From the NCBI GenBank assembly GCA_035299025.1, contig DATGXK010000010.1, positions 210,230 through 274,229 of the forward strand: a stretch of DNA of 64,000 bases. The letters run 5' to 3'. The stretch's first letter is position 1. Every line of letters starts with the position of its first letter. Below, one piece after another: positions 16,801-25,335 of the stretch. Source of the stretch: Leadbetterella sp035299025 (GTDB lineage Bacteria > Bacteroidota > Bacteroidia > Cytophagales > Spirosomataceae). The position numbers were made by a program, and so were the translations under genes. The notes under the pieces were generated by a model. It did not search any database and was not told the origin of the DNA. It saw nothing but the letters and a program-made list of their open reading frames with translations.

Positions 16801-17036
16801 CCGCACCGGCGGCCCGGACGGATTTTATGGATTTGATACGGATATAATCGTTCTTTTTGCGATTACAAACTACTTTATGGTTTTAATTCTATTTGTTTGA
16901 AAAATAGAATCCGTGTCAAAACACGGATTTTATGGATTTGACACGGATATATTCGTTCTTTTGGGGATTACAAACTGCTTTATAGTTTTAATTCTATTTG
17001 TTTGAAAAATAGAATCCGTCCGGGCCGCCGGTGCGG
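16801..17036. repeat. Repeat element with perfect 21-bp GC-rich inverted ends
   Basis: Two copies of a 97-bp unit (16818-16914 and 16923-17019, about 90 percent alike by eye, starts 105 bp apart) lie between 21-bp perfect inverted repeats at 16801-16821 and 17016-17036. The ends are 19 of 21 G or C (beginning CCGCACCGGC), while the interior is AT-rich. The whole sits between two convergent genes. No transposase gene is present, so it resembles a small non-autonomous element or a dispersed structural repeat. The following bases (ATCGGTGTTAATCCGTG) belong to another short repeat type that, from memory, is common in Bacteroidota. Confidence 0.7.
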
Positions 17037-17082
17037 TCTAATCGGTGTTAATCCGTGTTCTTATTGTAGAATATTGAGCAGT

Positions 17083-17796
17083 TTATTTCTCGAAACTATA
17101 CAAAAACGGGGCTTTATGAGCTGCACCTGAAAATTGCTTTTCATGTCGTTTTAACAGATTCATTCCCAAAATTTTCCGTTGAAAAGCCCCTCGGTGAAGT
17201 TTTTCATCCAAAATGGCCTCATATACTTTTTGGAGGTCTTTCATCGTAAACAATGGCGGAAGCAAGTTTACGCCCATGAGTTTTGTTTCAAGATTGCTTC
17301 TTAGTGTGGCCAATGCCTTGTCCAATATCTCTTTATGATCAAAAATGAGTTCGGGAAGATTATCCAAATCGTACCAATCGCAGGACTCAGAGATGGCATC
17401 TGGCATGAGTTCCACGTCGTCGTAGTTGATTAGGGCATAGTAGGCTACTGATATAAACCTGTCCAACATCCACCCAAATTCGTTTATTCCGCCATTGGCC
17501 TCCATGATGGCTTTCATAAACTCAGGTTTCGATCTAGAGACATTTCCGAAGGTATAAAACTGCTCCAAGAAGATGTTGTCGAGTCCCGTTCTTTCTTTCA
17601 AACCACGTCTTACGGCAGAGTTTAGGTCTTCTTCTAAGCCAACAAATCCTCCCGGAAGGGCATAATAATCGGTATTCTTGTATTTCATGACCAAGATTTT
17701 TAGTTTTTCGCCAGAAAAACCAAAAACCACTGAGTCGTAGGCAATATGTTTTAGATAGGTGTTAGGGTTCAAAATTTCGTCGGGTATTTTTTTCAA
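17083..17796 (-). CDS. NrtR-like Nudix-domain transcriptional regulator
   Basis: The protein joins an N-terminal Nudix domain to a C-terminal winged helix, as in NrtR and related Bacteroidota regulators. The Nudix box region (GFVGLEEDLNSAVRRGLKER) has lost the REx2EE catalytic residues, as expected for a sensor rather than an enzyme. The C-terminal part (LFTMKDLQKVYEAILDEKL, FQRKILGMNLL, GAAHKAPFLYSF) matches the NrtR DNA-binding region. An upstream ATG at 17850 would add an improbable hydrophobic leader and would lie inside the palindrome at 17831-17851. I prefer the TTG at 17796, which begins KKIPDEILN and gives 237 residues. It is divergent from the carboxylesterase, which it probably controls. 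Confidence 0.82.
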   Translation of the reverse strand: MKKIPDEILNPNTYLKHIAYDSVVFGFSGEKLKILVMKYKNTDYYALPGGFVGLEEDLNSAVRRGLKERTGLDNIFLEQFYTFGNVSRSKPEFMKAIMEANGGINEFGWMLDRFISVAYYALINYDDVELMPDAISESCDWYDLDNLPELIFDHKEILDKALATLRSNLETKLMGVNLLPPLFTMKDLQKVYEAILDEKLHRGAFQRKILGMNLLKRHEKQFSGAAHKAPFLYSFEK

Positions 17797-17830
17797 AAAT
17801 AAATAGGAAAATATTATAAAACTAATTAAT

Positions 17831-17851
17831 ATTGTCACAAAGTGAGACAAT
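17831..17851. promoter_or_regulatory. Palindromic operator candidate for the NrtR-like regulator
   Basis: A 21-bp near-perfect palindrome of the form ATTGTCnCAnnnTGnGACAAT lies 18 bp before the carboxylesterase ATG (17870) and about 35 bp before the preferred start of the divergent regulator. NrtR-family operators are palindromes with such TTGTC/GACAA-like arms in some Bacteroidota, so this is a natural binding site. Confidence 0.65.
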
Positions 17852-17869
17852 AAATAAACTTTAGATAAA

Positions 17870-19504
17870 ATGAAAAAACTTTTTGGCTTTTTAGCATTGC
17901 AGATTTTGGCTGTTTTGGTCGTAAACGCTCAAAATAAGAATGCGTTTGGCGTTCAGGTGAAAATTGAAAACGGAATCATTGAAGGAAATTACGACACAAA
18001 GTCGGGTATTCAAACTTATTTTGGAGTGCCTTTTGCAGCACCACCAGTGGGTAATTTACGTTGGAAGGCTCCGCAGCCAGTAAAAAACTGGGTTGGTATT
18101 AAAGAAACCAAAGTTTTCGGGCCAAGACCGATGCAAGCGGTAGTTTTTGGTGATATGAATTCCCGTTCGAATGGTGTAAGTGAAGATTGTCTATACCTGA
18201 ATGTTTGGACACCCGCTAAACGCAATACCAAAGATTTGCCTGTTTTGTTGTATTTCTACGGTGGTGGAAATGTGGCTGGTGATGCCTCCGAGCCACGTTA
18301 TGATGGCGAAAGCATGGCCAAAAAAGGAATAGTGGTTGTTACTTGTAATTACAGATTGAATGTTTTTGGGAATTTCGCTCATCCCGAATTAAGTGCTGAA
18401 ACTTCTTATAAAGGTTCGGGTAATTACGGCTTGTTAGACCAGGTGGCAGCCATGAAATGGGTACAAAAAAACATTGCTGCGTTTGGTGGTGATCCTAAGA
18501 AGGTGACCATTGCTGGCGAGTCAGCAGGTTCTATATCAGTGAGTTATCAGATGGCTTCGCCGCTTGGTAAAGACCTGATAGCGGGTGCGATAGGGGAGAG
18601 TGGAGCTGGTATCAATCCGACTTTGGCTCCAGTGACTTTGGCTGAAGCTGAAAAACAAGGTGCTGAATTTGCCAAAAATGCTGGTGTGCCTAGCTTGAAG
18701 CAGTTGCGGGCATTGAGCAGCAGAGAGCTCTATGAAATGTATAACGAATCGAAGAGATTTGGATTTCCGGTAGTTTTGGATGGGTATTTTTTACCTAAAA
18801 CTTTACCCGAAATATTTAATGCCAAACAACAAGCTCAAGTGCCGTTATTGTTAGGTTGGAACTCCGCCGAGATTCCTGGAGGTGCGTTTATGTTCGGTAT
18901 GCCAAATACCACCGAGAATTTTATTACTCGAGTAAAGAAGGAATATCCAGCTGATTTTGAGGAAGTTTTGAAGCTTTATCCTCACAGCAACGAGCGAGAG
19001 GTAGAGCTTTCTGCAACGGCCTTAGCCTCAGACAGATTTATTTCTTATAGTACTTGGAAATGGTTTGATTTGCACCGAAATAACAGCTCGGCTCCGGTTT
19101 ATAGGTATATGTTCAGCAAAATTCGTCCGCCATTTGTGGATAAATCATTGGTAGCTGGTCTGGCCGGTGGAACCTTAAAGAAAGATGGGAATACTCCAAA
19201 AGCTCCGGAACCTGTTGGTGCTTCGCACGCTAGTGAGATAGAATATTGTATGGGAAATTTGTATTTGGCCAAAGAATTTGACTGGACAGCTGATGATTAT
19301 AAAACCTCAGAGACGATGTTGAATTATTTTGCAAATTTCGTAAAAACAGGAAACCCGAATGGCGATAAATTGCCAGAATGGCAAGCGGCAAAAGCGGGTG
19401 ACAAAACTCCTCTATTGATGAATATTAATACCGATTCAAAACTCGAAAAAGCCATGGATGATGCCCGCTATGAGTTTTTGGATAAGGCTTACAAGAACAA
19501 GTGA
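17870..19504 (+). CDS. Secreted type-B carboxylesterase
   Basis: The 544-residue protein has a signal peptide (KLFGFLALQILAVLVVNAQ) and a carboxylesterase/lipase alpha-beta fold of the acetylcholinesterase family. The nucleophile elbow is GESAGS (Ser218). The acidic residue of the triad is probably in NSAEIPGG, and the histidine in GASHASEIEYCMG. The oxyanion region YFYGGGN is present. It would hydrolyse an ester, perhaps on a plant or polysaccharide-derived substrate. It is divergent from an NrtR-like regulator and the shared gap carries a palindrome, so its expression is probably ligand dependent. A terminator follows. Confidence 0.92.
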   Translation: MKKLFGFLALQILAVLVVNAQNKNAFGVQVKIENGIIEGNYDTKSGIQTYFGVPFAAPPVGNLRWKAPQPVKNWVGIKETKVFGPRPMQAVVFGDMNSRSNGVSEDCLYLNVWTPAKRNTKDLPVLLYFYGGGNVAGDASEPRYDGESMAKKGIVVVTCNYRLNVFGNFAHPELSAETSYKGSGNYGLLDQVAAMKWVQKNIAAFGGDPKKVTIAGESAGSISVSYQMASPLGKDLIAGAIGESGAGINPTLAPVTLAEAEKQGAEFAKNAGVPSLKQLRALSSRELYEMYNESKRFGFPVVLDGYFLPKTLPEIFNAKQQAQVPLLLGWNSAEIPGGAFMFGMPNTTENFITRVKKEYPADFEEVLKLYPHSNEREVELSATALASDRFISYSTWKWFDLHRNNSSAPVYRYMFSKIRPPFVDKSLVAGLAGGTLKKDGNTPKAPEPVGASHASEIEYCMGNLYLAKEFDWTADDYKTSETMLNYFANFVKTGNPNGDKLPEWQAAKAGDKTPLLMNINTDSKLEKAMDDARYEFLDKAYKNK

Positions 19505-19528
19505 TTGAATAAGTATAACGTTTGAATG

Positions 19529-19562
19529 AGAGCTTTCACCAAAGGTGGAGGCTCTTTTTTTT
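19529..19562 (+). terminator. Intrinsic terminator of the carboxylesterase gene
   Basis: AGAGC at 19529-19533 pairs with GCTCT at 19551-19555, with inner CACC/GGTG pairs, and is followed by a run of eight T residues. It starts 25 bp after the esterase stop. Confidence 0.8.
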
Positions 19563-19683
19563 GGAAACGATTAACAAAAAATACAAAGTGTCATCATTAG
19601 AATAGACATTCCTCAAAATGTAAAAATGAAAACCCAATTATCTCTGAAAACAAATATCCAAGTCATCAATTTCTAAATACCTA

Positions 19684-19735
19684 TAATCAATAACAATTCA
19701 CCAATAACTAATAACCAATACACACGTAACCAAAA
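19684..19735. repeat. A/C-rich simple repeat downstream of FGE gene
   Basis: The stretch repeats AATAAC and ACCAAT words (for example CCAATAACTAATAACCAAT) just after the FGE-like gene ends. A shorter similar stretch lies after the acylase gene at 59619-59642. Both fall in the 3' ends of minus-strand messages, where they read as repeated TTGGTTATT. Confidence 0.5.
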
Positions 19736-19744
19736 AACAGCTCC

Positions 19745-20521
19745 CTAAATATCCCTCACGCACCTAAAGCCTACATGCATAAGAGAAGTTTCTTGTGTAG
19801 ATGATGAAATTCCACCAATTTTGAAGCCATGACAAACTTTGGGGTCGCAGAGAAATGAGCCGCCCCTTTGAAACCACTCGGTGGGTTTTGCTGGATTTTC
19901 GTCGCTGCACCATTGCCATACATTGCCGCCTACATCGCCAAGGCCCAGTTTGTTGAGTCCAAAATAACCCACGGGTGAAGTGGTCAAAAAACCATCTTCC
20001 ACGGTATTATTGAACGGAAAATTTCCTTGCCAAAAATTAGCTTTGAATTTGTCGTTTTCGAAGAAATTGTGCCCCCAAGTATAGGTCTTTTCATAGTCAG
20101 TTTCTCCATTTTTCTCGATAAATAGAAACTCTTGGCTAGTAGGTAATCTTTTTTTTGCCCATTTGCAGTAGGCAACGGCGTCAATCCAAGAAACCTGAGT
20201 TACTGGGTGATTCAATGGTGCTGCTGTGGTGTCTTTTCCAAGAGGAAATTGCCAATTGGCCCCTTTTTTTAATGTCCATTCGCCAGTCTTGAAATCAAAA
20301 TATCCTGCATCGCCAAACTCTTCGGCTTGGGTTTTGTATCCTGTGGTTTTTACGAATTCGGCAAACTGAGCAACAGTTACTGGGTATTTGTCTACCCAAA
20401 AATCTTTAATATTCCCACGGCCCTCCACCAAAACCATTCCGTCTTTTTCGACTATTTTTGGTTCTGATACACAAGAGAGAAATGAAATAGAGAGAATAAT
20501 ATATCGTAAAAAATTTAGCAT
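19745..20521 (-). CDS. Formylglycine-generating enzyme-type lipoprotein
   Basis: The protein (258 aa) belongs to the FGE/SUMF1 family. Its N-terminus has a lipobox (ISFLSC, Cys17), so it is probably a lipoprotein. Family motifs are in place: DKYPVTVAQF, HPVTQVSWIDAVAYCKWAKKRLPTSQEF, GDVGGNVWQWC, RGGSFLC and GFRC. Importantly, the two active-site cysteines of true formylglycine-generating enzymes (C-x4-C) are present as Cys225 and Cys230, whereas many family members lack them. It may therefore be catalytically active. No sulfatase lies in the window. It could alternatively be a gliding-type lipoprotein with a structural FGE fold. Confidence 0.85.
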   Translation of the reverse strand: MLNFLRYIILSISFLSCVSEPKIVEKDGMVLVEGRGNIKDFWVDKYPVTVAQFAEFVKTTGYKTQAEEFGDAGYFDFKTGEWTLKKGANWQFPLGKDTTAAPLNHPVTQVSWIDAVAYCKWAKKRLPTSQEFLFIEKNGETDYEKTYTWGHNFFENDKFKANFWQGNFPFNNTVEDGFLTTSPVGYFGLNKLGLGDVGGNVWQWCSDENPAKPTEWFQRGGSFLCDPKVCHGFKIGGISSSTQETSLMHVGFRCVRDI

Positions 20522-20629
20522 TTCTGAAAATGAAACTAACGTTTATTGACAAAAATAGAAAAATATTTCCTTAAAAAATCTGTTATGAAGCGTTTGTAGT
20601 GGCCCTTTACAGGATCTCACTAAATAAAA

Positions 20630-20664
20630 TTTGCTTTCATTTTAAATAGAATTCGGTATTTTTG
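20630..20664 (+). promoter_or_regulatory. Bacteroidota-type promoter of the OmpH gene
   Basis: TTTG at 20630-20633 and TATTTTTG at 20657-20664 fit the -33 and -7 elements, with a spacer of 23 nt that is slightly long. The start codon is at 20686. Confidence 0.45.
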
Positions 20665-20685
20665 AGAAATTTTAATAAAAACTTG

Positions 20686-21300
20686 ATGAAACGTATTATT
20701 TTAGCTGCTTTGGTGGCACTTTCTATAAATTTGGTAAACGCACAAACTAAGAAGCCCGTAGCAACCTCATCTGCCAAAGCCACACCAACTAAGGCTGGTT
20801 TAGCACCTAAAATTGGATATATTTTTGAAGATTATATTTTCGAAAACTATAAGGAAGTGAAAAAACTCGATGAGGGAATCAAGAAAAAACAGGATGTTTA
20901 TCAGGAAACATTCAACAAGATGGCCATAGAGTATCAAACCTTATTTCTTGATTATCAGAATAGTTTAAAAAATATTGACACGCTTACAACAGAAAAGTTG
21001 AATGAGAAATTGAGGAAAGTTCAGGAGGTAAAGACAGCCTCAGAGAATTATCAAAGGGAGGCGGAAAAGGAACTTCAGCAGTATACGGGGGACGCCGTTT
21101 CAAGAATCAAAAAGGAAATTAGGATTGCGGCCGAAACTGTAGCCAAAGAAAAGGGCCTAAAATACGTGTTTACAAGAAATAAGGCTGATGGGCCAATGAC
21201 CTCCAACCGTGTAGTTCTTTTTGCTGGCGACAAAGGTTTAGGGAATATTTCGGATGCCATACTCTTGAAATTGGGCAGCCCAGTTGCTGTTAAAAAGTAA
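20686..21300 (+). CDS. OmpH/Skp-like periplasmic chaperone
   Basis: This 204-residue protein has a signal peptide (KRIILAALVALSINLVNAQ), a Thr/Ala/Pro-rich linker and an OmpH (Skp) domain made of a long charged coiled coil (about 60-150), ending with KGLKYVFTRNKADGP. Skp-type chaperones carry outer membrane proteins through the periplasm. The ATG at 20686 was chosen because it begins the signal peptide, although an upstream in-frame TTG exists. It stands alone and is convergent with the Fur-family gene. Confidence 0.87.
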   Translation: MKRIILAALVALSINLVNAQTKKPVATSSAKATPTKAGLAPKIGYIFEDYIFENYKEVKKLDEGIKKKQDVYQETFNKMAIEYQTLFLDYQNSLKNIDTLTTEKLNEKLRKVQEVKTASENYQREAEKELQQYTGDAVSRIKKEIRIAAETVAKEKGLKYVFTRNKADGPMTSNRVVLFAGDKGLGNISDAILLKLGSPVAVKK

Positions 21301-21318
21301 GCCTTCAGTAATTATAAT

Positions 21319-21780
21319 TTAGGAACTGTGTTTTCCGCATTGGGTTTTGTTGCACTGACCATATAGGATTAGTGAGTGTTCCTTAATTTCTAACCCGCTG
21401 AATTCCTCTAAGGTGTTCTGGATGTTCTGAATTCGAGGATCACAAAATTCAAAAACTTTGTTGCAATCTATACAGATCAAATGGCTATGCTGTTTTCTCC
21501 CAAACGACTTTTCATATCTGGAGGCATGCTTCAAACCAAATTGGTGCTTGGTAACGAGCCCAACTTCAACGAGCAACTCCACTGCATTGTAAACGGTAGC
21601 CTTGCTAATGTTGAAGTTTTTTTTGATTATGCCACTAAAGAGTTCCTCAATCTCAAAGTGATCTTCCCTTTCATATATTTCTTTGAGTATTCTATAGCGT
21701 TCCTGTGTCTTTCTAAGGCCTTTTTCTTCGATTTTTCGATCTAATATAGCTTGAGCTTTGTTATATATTTCGTCTGTCAT
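21319..21780 (-). CDS. Fur family metal-dependent repressor
   Basis: The protein (153 aa from ATG 21780) is a Fur-superfamily regulator. It has the winged helix (FNISKATVYNAVELLVEVGLV) and the metal region with HSHLICIDCNKV and a C-terminal CNKTQC, both of which fit structural zinc-binding cysteines. Its start overlaps the stop of the PepSY gene as ATGA, so it is translationally coupled to it. The last gene of an iron-uptake operon therefore encodes what is probably its own iron-responsive repressor. Fur-box-like sites occur upstream of both TonB receptors. It could be a PerR- or Zur-like member, which cannot be settled by eye. Confidence 0.9.
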   Translation of the reverse strand: MTDEIYNKAQAILDRKIEEKGLRKTQERYRILKEIYEREDHFEIEELFSGIIKKNFNISKATVYNAVELLVEVGLVTKHQFGLKHASRYEKSFGRKQHSHLICIDCNKVFEFCDPRIQNIQNTLEEFSGLEIKEHSLILYGQCNKTQCGKHSS

Positions 21781-22895
21781 ACGTTCTTTTTGTTTTGTCG
21801 TCCCCACCAAATCATAAAGCCTGTGACTGGCAAGCTTGCTGCCACCAAAGAAAGCAAAAATGCCAATACTTTACCTGCAAAGCCCAAAATACCACCTGTA
21901 TGAATGTCATAAGTCATTCTTATAAGTTTGTCGGCCATGTTGGCGTCTTTTAGTCTTCCATAAACGTTTTTTACAGAAATTTCCTTGAGTGTGTACTGAT
22001 CAAAATAACGGTAGTCCGTACTCCAATACATATCCTCTTGGGTGTTTACATTGGCTCCAATGGCCGAAGAATCAGACTCAATGGCATGTACTTCGAGCGA
22101 GAGTGCGTCTGGGTGTTCGGCCTTCATTTTCTCCCATACCAGGTCGGTTGCTGGTTTTGCAAAACTACCTTTGATTGTTTTTTGTGAAACGGGTTCTGTG
22201 AACAATAATTCCTTCTTACCTCCGGTGGCGGAATAAATGAGATAGGTAAACCACTGAATACCAAAGAATATACCGGTAACTGAAATAATAAGTAGCAGAA
22301 ATGAACTGTAAAAGCCAAGTATATTATGCAAATCGTAGTTTTTTCGCTTCCATTGGGTTGCGTCTTTCCATCTAAACCAGAAGCGTTGTCTTGCTGCTGA
22401 TTTATTCTTGGGCCACCAAAGAATAATGCCTGTAATGAGCATAAAAACAAAAATGAGGGTAGCATAAGACGTAATGGGCTGACCAATGTGGGGCGGTAAC
22501 CATAAGTAATAATGCCCATCAAGCACCCAATGAAAAAACGTTTCTTCCATATTTTGCACATGAATAACCTCGGCGGTGTATGGATTGTGATAGATAATGT
22601 AGTAGTGTTCGGGCTCAAAACCATAGAAGATGGCCTCTACACTTCGCCCCTTTGCTGGGTAATTTATGGCGTGCAAGTGAGCACTGGGTAAGATTTTGCG
22701 GGCTACTTTTTCAAAAGCCGATGGGGGAAGAACTTCGCGACTTTCTACTTTTGAAAATCTAAACGGTTGAATGGCGTCTTGAATTTCCTTTTGAAAAGCA
22801 TATAAGCAGCCTGTTATGCTCACAATAAACACCACCAGCCCGGTACTTAGACCGAGCCAAAGGTGTAGTTTTTGAATGATTTTTTTTAAATTCAA
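21777..22895 (-). CDS. PepSY-domain membrane protein (siderophore-reductase type)
   Basis: The 372-residue protein has four transmembrane segments (around residues 13-33, 135-155, 195-215, 340-360) and the PepSY-associated helix features (HLWLGLSTGLVVFIVSITGCLY, HYYLWLP, YDIHTGGILGFAGKVLAFLLSL). Such proteins accompany ferric-siderophore receptors and are thought to reduce or release iron in the periplasm. The gene begins 4 bp after the receptor gene ends and its stop overlaps the Fur-family start. The order receptor, PepSY, regulator forms one operon. Confidence 0.9.
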   Translation of the reverse strand: MNLKKIIQKLHLWLGLSTGLVVFIVSITGCLYAFQKEIQDAIQPFRFSKVESREVLPPSAFEKVARKILPSAHLHAINYPAKGRSVEAIFYGFEPEHYYIIYHNPYTAEVIHVQNMEETFFHWVLDGHYYLWLPPHIGQPITSYATLIFVFMLITGIILWWPKNKSAARQRFWFRWKDATQWKRKNYDLHNILGFYSSFLLLIISVTGIFFGIQWFTYLIYSATGGKKELLFTEPVSQKTIKGSFAKPATDLVWEKMKAEHPDALSLEVHAIESDSSAIGANVNTQEDMYWSTDYRYFDQYTLKEISVKNVYGRLKDANMADKLIRMTYDIHTGGILGFAGKVLAFLLSLVAASLPVTGFMIWWGRQNKKNV

Positions 22896-22899
22896 TGTA

Positions 22900-25242
22900 T
22901 TAGAACTTATAATTGATACTCAATCTGTAATTTCTGTGGGCTTCTGTTTGGTAGTAATAAAATTTACTCCATGAATAATACGCTCCAGAATATACATCCG
23001 CATTAAAAACATTGTTCACATTCAGAGCCACTCCGAATTTGCTAAAATTGTAGGAGGTGGCGGCATCAAAACGCGTGTAAGCTGGCATTGTTGGATCTAT
23101 AGATTTGTCGTATTCTGCGTACCAAGCTGATCTTCCAGATGCATGAGAGGCACCCAAAGAAAAACCAAGACCTTCTACTTTTCCAGACTGTACTCTATAG
23201 CTAAGCCAAGCGTTGGCTATACTTTTGTCTGTTCCTGGTATTTGTTTGCTAACTTGCTTGTTGTCAGTATCTTTTGTAACTTTTCCATCGGTGTATGCAT
23301 AGTTTAGAGTTACGTCTAATCCAGTCAGTAATTGCCCTTTTATGTCAAATTCAACTCCGCTGGTTTGAGTTTGTCCTAGTTGAATAGAAAAGAATTGGTG
23401 GTTTGGGTCACCTGTTAAAACATTATTTTTGGTGATTTGATAAGCTGAAGCCGAGGCAGTCCATCGTCCATCAAGCCACTCTTTTTTTAAACCTATTTCT
23501 TTATTGTTGCCAGTAATCGGGTCAAATCGTTTTCCCTCAAAGCTAGCACCTGCCTGAGGTATGAATGATTCATCTATTACGGCATATACACTGGTGCTTT
23601 TGTTTAGGGAATAACTTAGTCCCACTCGAGGCGTAAATTTTCCTGCGTCTACTGCTCCAGACCAAGGGTCCTCATCGCCGGTAGTGGTATATCGGCCGGC
23701 TAGGGTGAGTCTTAGTTTGTCATTCATTAGTCTGATTTCATCTTGAGCATACAGGGCCGTGTATACGTTGTTGTAATGTACGCCACGCTGTTTTACGCTC
23801 AGACTCCTATCAAAAACAGTATAAGCAGTGGCTGGAACCTGACCGTACACTGGTGATGTAACTATGAACGGTGTCGTTCCATTTATAGCTCCTGCTTGAT
23901 TCCAGTCATGGTAAAAATCTTTGTCACCCATATCTACGCCGGCTAATATTCGGTGTTTCAATTTTCCAGTGGAGGCGTCGCCATTTACAAAGAATTGGCC
24001 TACACGTATTTGGCCCATAATGTCCCAGATAGATTCGCCTCTTTTCAGCGTATCACCACTGATTGTGCTTGGCCAAAGGCTACTACCGAGTTGATTGAAC
24101 TGTAAATAAGCTAGTTGACCTGTAAATTTCCAGTTGTCGTTTATGCTATGTGAAAGCGTGGCAATAAATGAATGGTCGTTTATTTTTGTGGGAGACATGT
24201 TTGATTCCAAAGTAGAAAATCCAACTGGTAAGGTTCCGATTCCGTCGGAAGTGTAGGCATAAGCAGATCCCAGTGGCGACATATTCACGTACTGATAATT
24301 GTATTCTGTTGTTAAAGAAGTCCTTGGATTGATTTGGAATTTTAGAACCGGGGCTATAGATAAGCGGTTGTTGAATTCAAATTTGCGATGTGTGCCCTTG
24401 CTCTGTCCCATTAGGTTGAGTCTGTACTGAATTTTGCCGTCTTTACTTAGTAGTCCGTCAAAGTCTAAGGTGTTTCTGTAAGTACCAAAGCTTCCGATGG
24501 TCATGCCAACTTCAGATTTTGTTATACCCGTTGGTTTTTTTGTTACAACATTATAGAATCCGCTCGGTTCGCCACTGGCTAGCATAAATCCTGCAGGACC
24601 TTTTACAAATTCTATACGCTCAACCATGCTCATGTCTTCATTTAGCGGTCCCCAGGTTTCGGTTACGTTCATTCCATTTCTGAAGGCCGCTATTCTTGAC
24701 CCCCGCATGACAATTCGAGCATAGTTTTCCCAATGTTCTGAGCGGGTGGCCCCACTTACATTTCGGATTACACCCTCTTGCATATCAAATATTTGTTGGT
24801 CTTGTAGGAGCTGTCGATTAATTACTTGTATATTTTGAGGGATTTCGAGCAGAGGGGTCTTTAGTCTGAGCGAAATGGATGGGTAGTCTGTCACATATTT
24901 ACTTGGATTGGCGATAACCATTACTTCCTGCAATTGGTTGGCGTCTTCTTGTAGCGTAAACGCCATGTTGGAAGTTTCGCCATCTTTAAGTTCTATTTTT
25001 TGAGTTTGTGATTTTAGTCCAACAAAGCTTACATATACAGAATAAGAGCCTGATTTTAAATTATTTATAGAAAAGTTTCCTTCCGCATCGGCAATTGTAC
25101 CTTTGGTGGTGCCTTTCAAGATGACATTTACAAATTCAGCAGGTTTTCCGTCAGAAGTGCTTACCTTACCTCTTATGGCTGAAGATTGAGAATTTGCTTT
25201 GAATACACAAAGCAGTAAGAGAACAAAAAGTATATTCTTCAT
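22900..25242 (-). CDS. TonB-dependent siderophore receptor
   Basis: This 780-residue outer membrane receptor has a signal peptide, a carboxypeptidase-regulatory-like domain (about 20-100), a plug domain (SLRLKTPLLEIPQNIQVINRQLL, then SGEPSGFYNVVTKKP) and a 22-strand barrel ending in LSINYKF. The plug pattern resembles ferrichrome/ferric-coprogen receptors of the FhuE/FpvA type. It imports a ferric siderophore using the TonB complex. It heads the operon that continues with PepSY and the Fur-family regulator. A Fur-box-like site lies 22 bp upstream. The ligand is unknown. Confidence 0.93.
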   Translation of the reverse strand: MKNILFVLLLLCVFKANSQSSAIRGKVSTSDGKPAEFVNVILKGTTKGTIADAEGNFSINNLKSGSYSVYVSFVGLKSQTQKIELKDGETSNMAFTLQEDANQLQEVMVIANPSKYVTDYPSISLRLKTPLLEIPQNIQVINRQLLQDQQIFDMQEGVIRNVSGATRSEHWENYARIVMRGSRIAAFRNGMNVTETWGPLNEDMSMVERIEFVKGPAGFMLASGEPSGFYNVVTKKPTGITKSEVGMTIGSFGTYRNTLDFDGLLSKDGKIQYRLNLMGQSKGTHRKFEFNNRLSIAPVLKFQINPRTSLTTEYNYQYVNMSPLGSAYAYTSDGIGTLPVGFSTLESNMSPTKINDHSFIATLSHSINDNWKFTGQLAYLQFNQLGSSLWPSTISGDTLKRGESIWDIMGQIRVGQFFVNGDASTGKLKHRILAGVDMGDKDFYHDWNQAGAINGTTPFIVTSPVYGQVPATAYTVFDRSLSVKQRGVHYNNVYTALYAQDEIRLMNDKLRLTLAGRYTTTGDEDPWSGAVDAGKFTPRVGLSYSLNKSTSVYAVIDESFIPQAGASFEGKRFDPITGNNKEIGLKKEWLDGRWTASASAYQITKNNVLTGDPNHQFFSIQLGQTQTSGVEFDIKGQLLTGLDVTLNYAYTDGKVTKDTDNKQVSKQIPGTDKSIANAWLSYRVQSGKVEGLGFSLGASHASGRSAWYAEYDKSIDPTMPAYTRFDAATSYNFSKFGVALNVNNVFNADVYSGAYYSWSKFYYYQTEAHRNYRLSINYKF

Positions 25243-25264
25243 TTTTTTTCTTTGGTTTAATTAT

Positions 25265-25285
25265 ATTTAGACTAATTATAAATAA
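25265..25285. promoter_or_regulatory. Fur-box-like operator of the siderophore receptor operon
   Basis: The 21-bp site fits ATTTAGAnTnATTnnAAAT plus AA except for one mismatched position (ATTTAGAC, then TAATTATAAATAA), with inverted ATTTA/TAAAT arms. It lies 22 bp upstream of the receptor start. Close relatives occur at 27780-27872. Confidence 0.65.
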
Positions 25286-25335
25286 CAAATCATTTTTTAA
25301 GGAAACCCATGACGGATTTCCTTATTATGAAATGA

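Noticed and set aside
16800..17040. CRISPR array
   Set aside because: Only two long direct units occur, without short conserved repeats or spacers, and no cas gene is near.
17797..17850. Hydrophobic N-terminal extension of the NrtR-like regulator (start ATG 17850)
   Set aside because: It would place the start codon inside the palindromic operator and add a membrane-like leader to a DNA-binding protein. The TTG at 17796 fits better.
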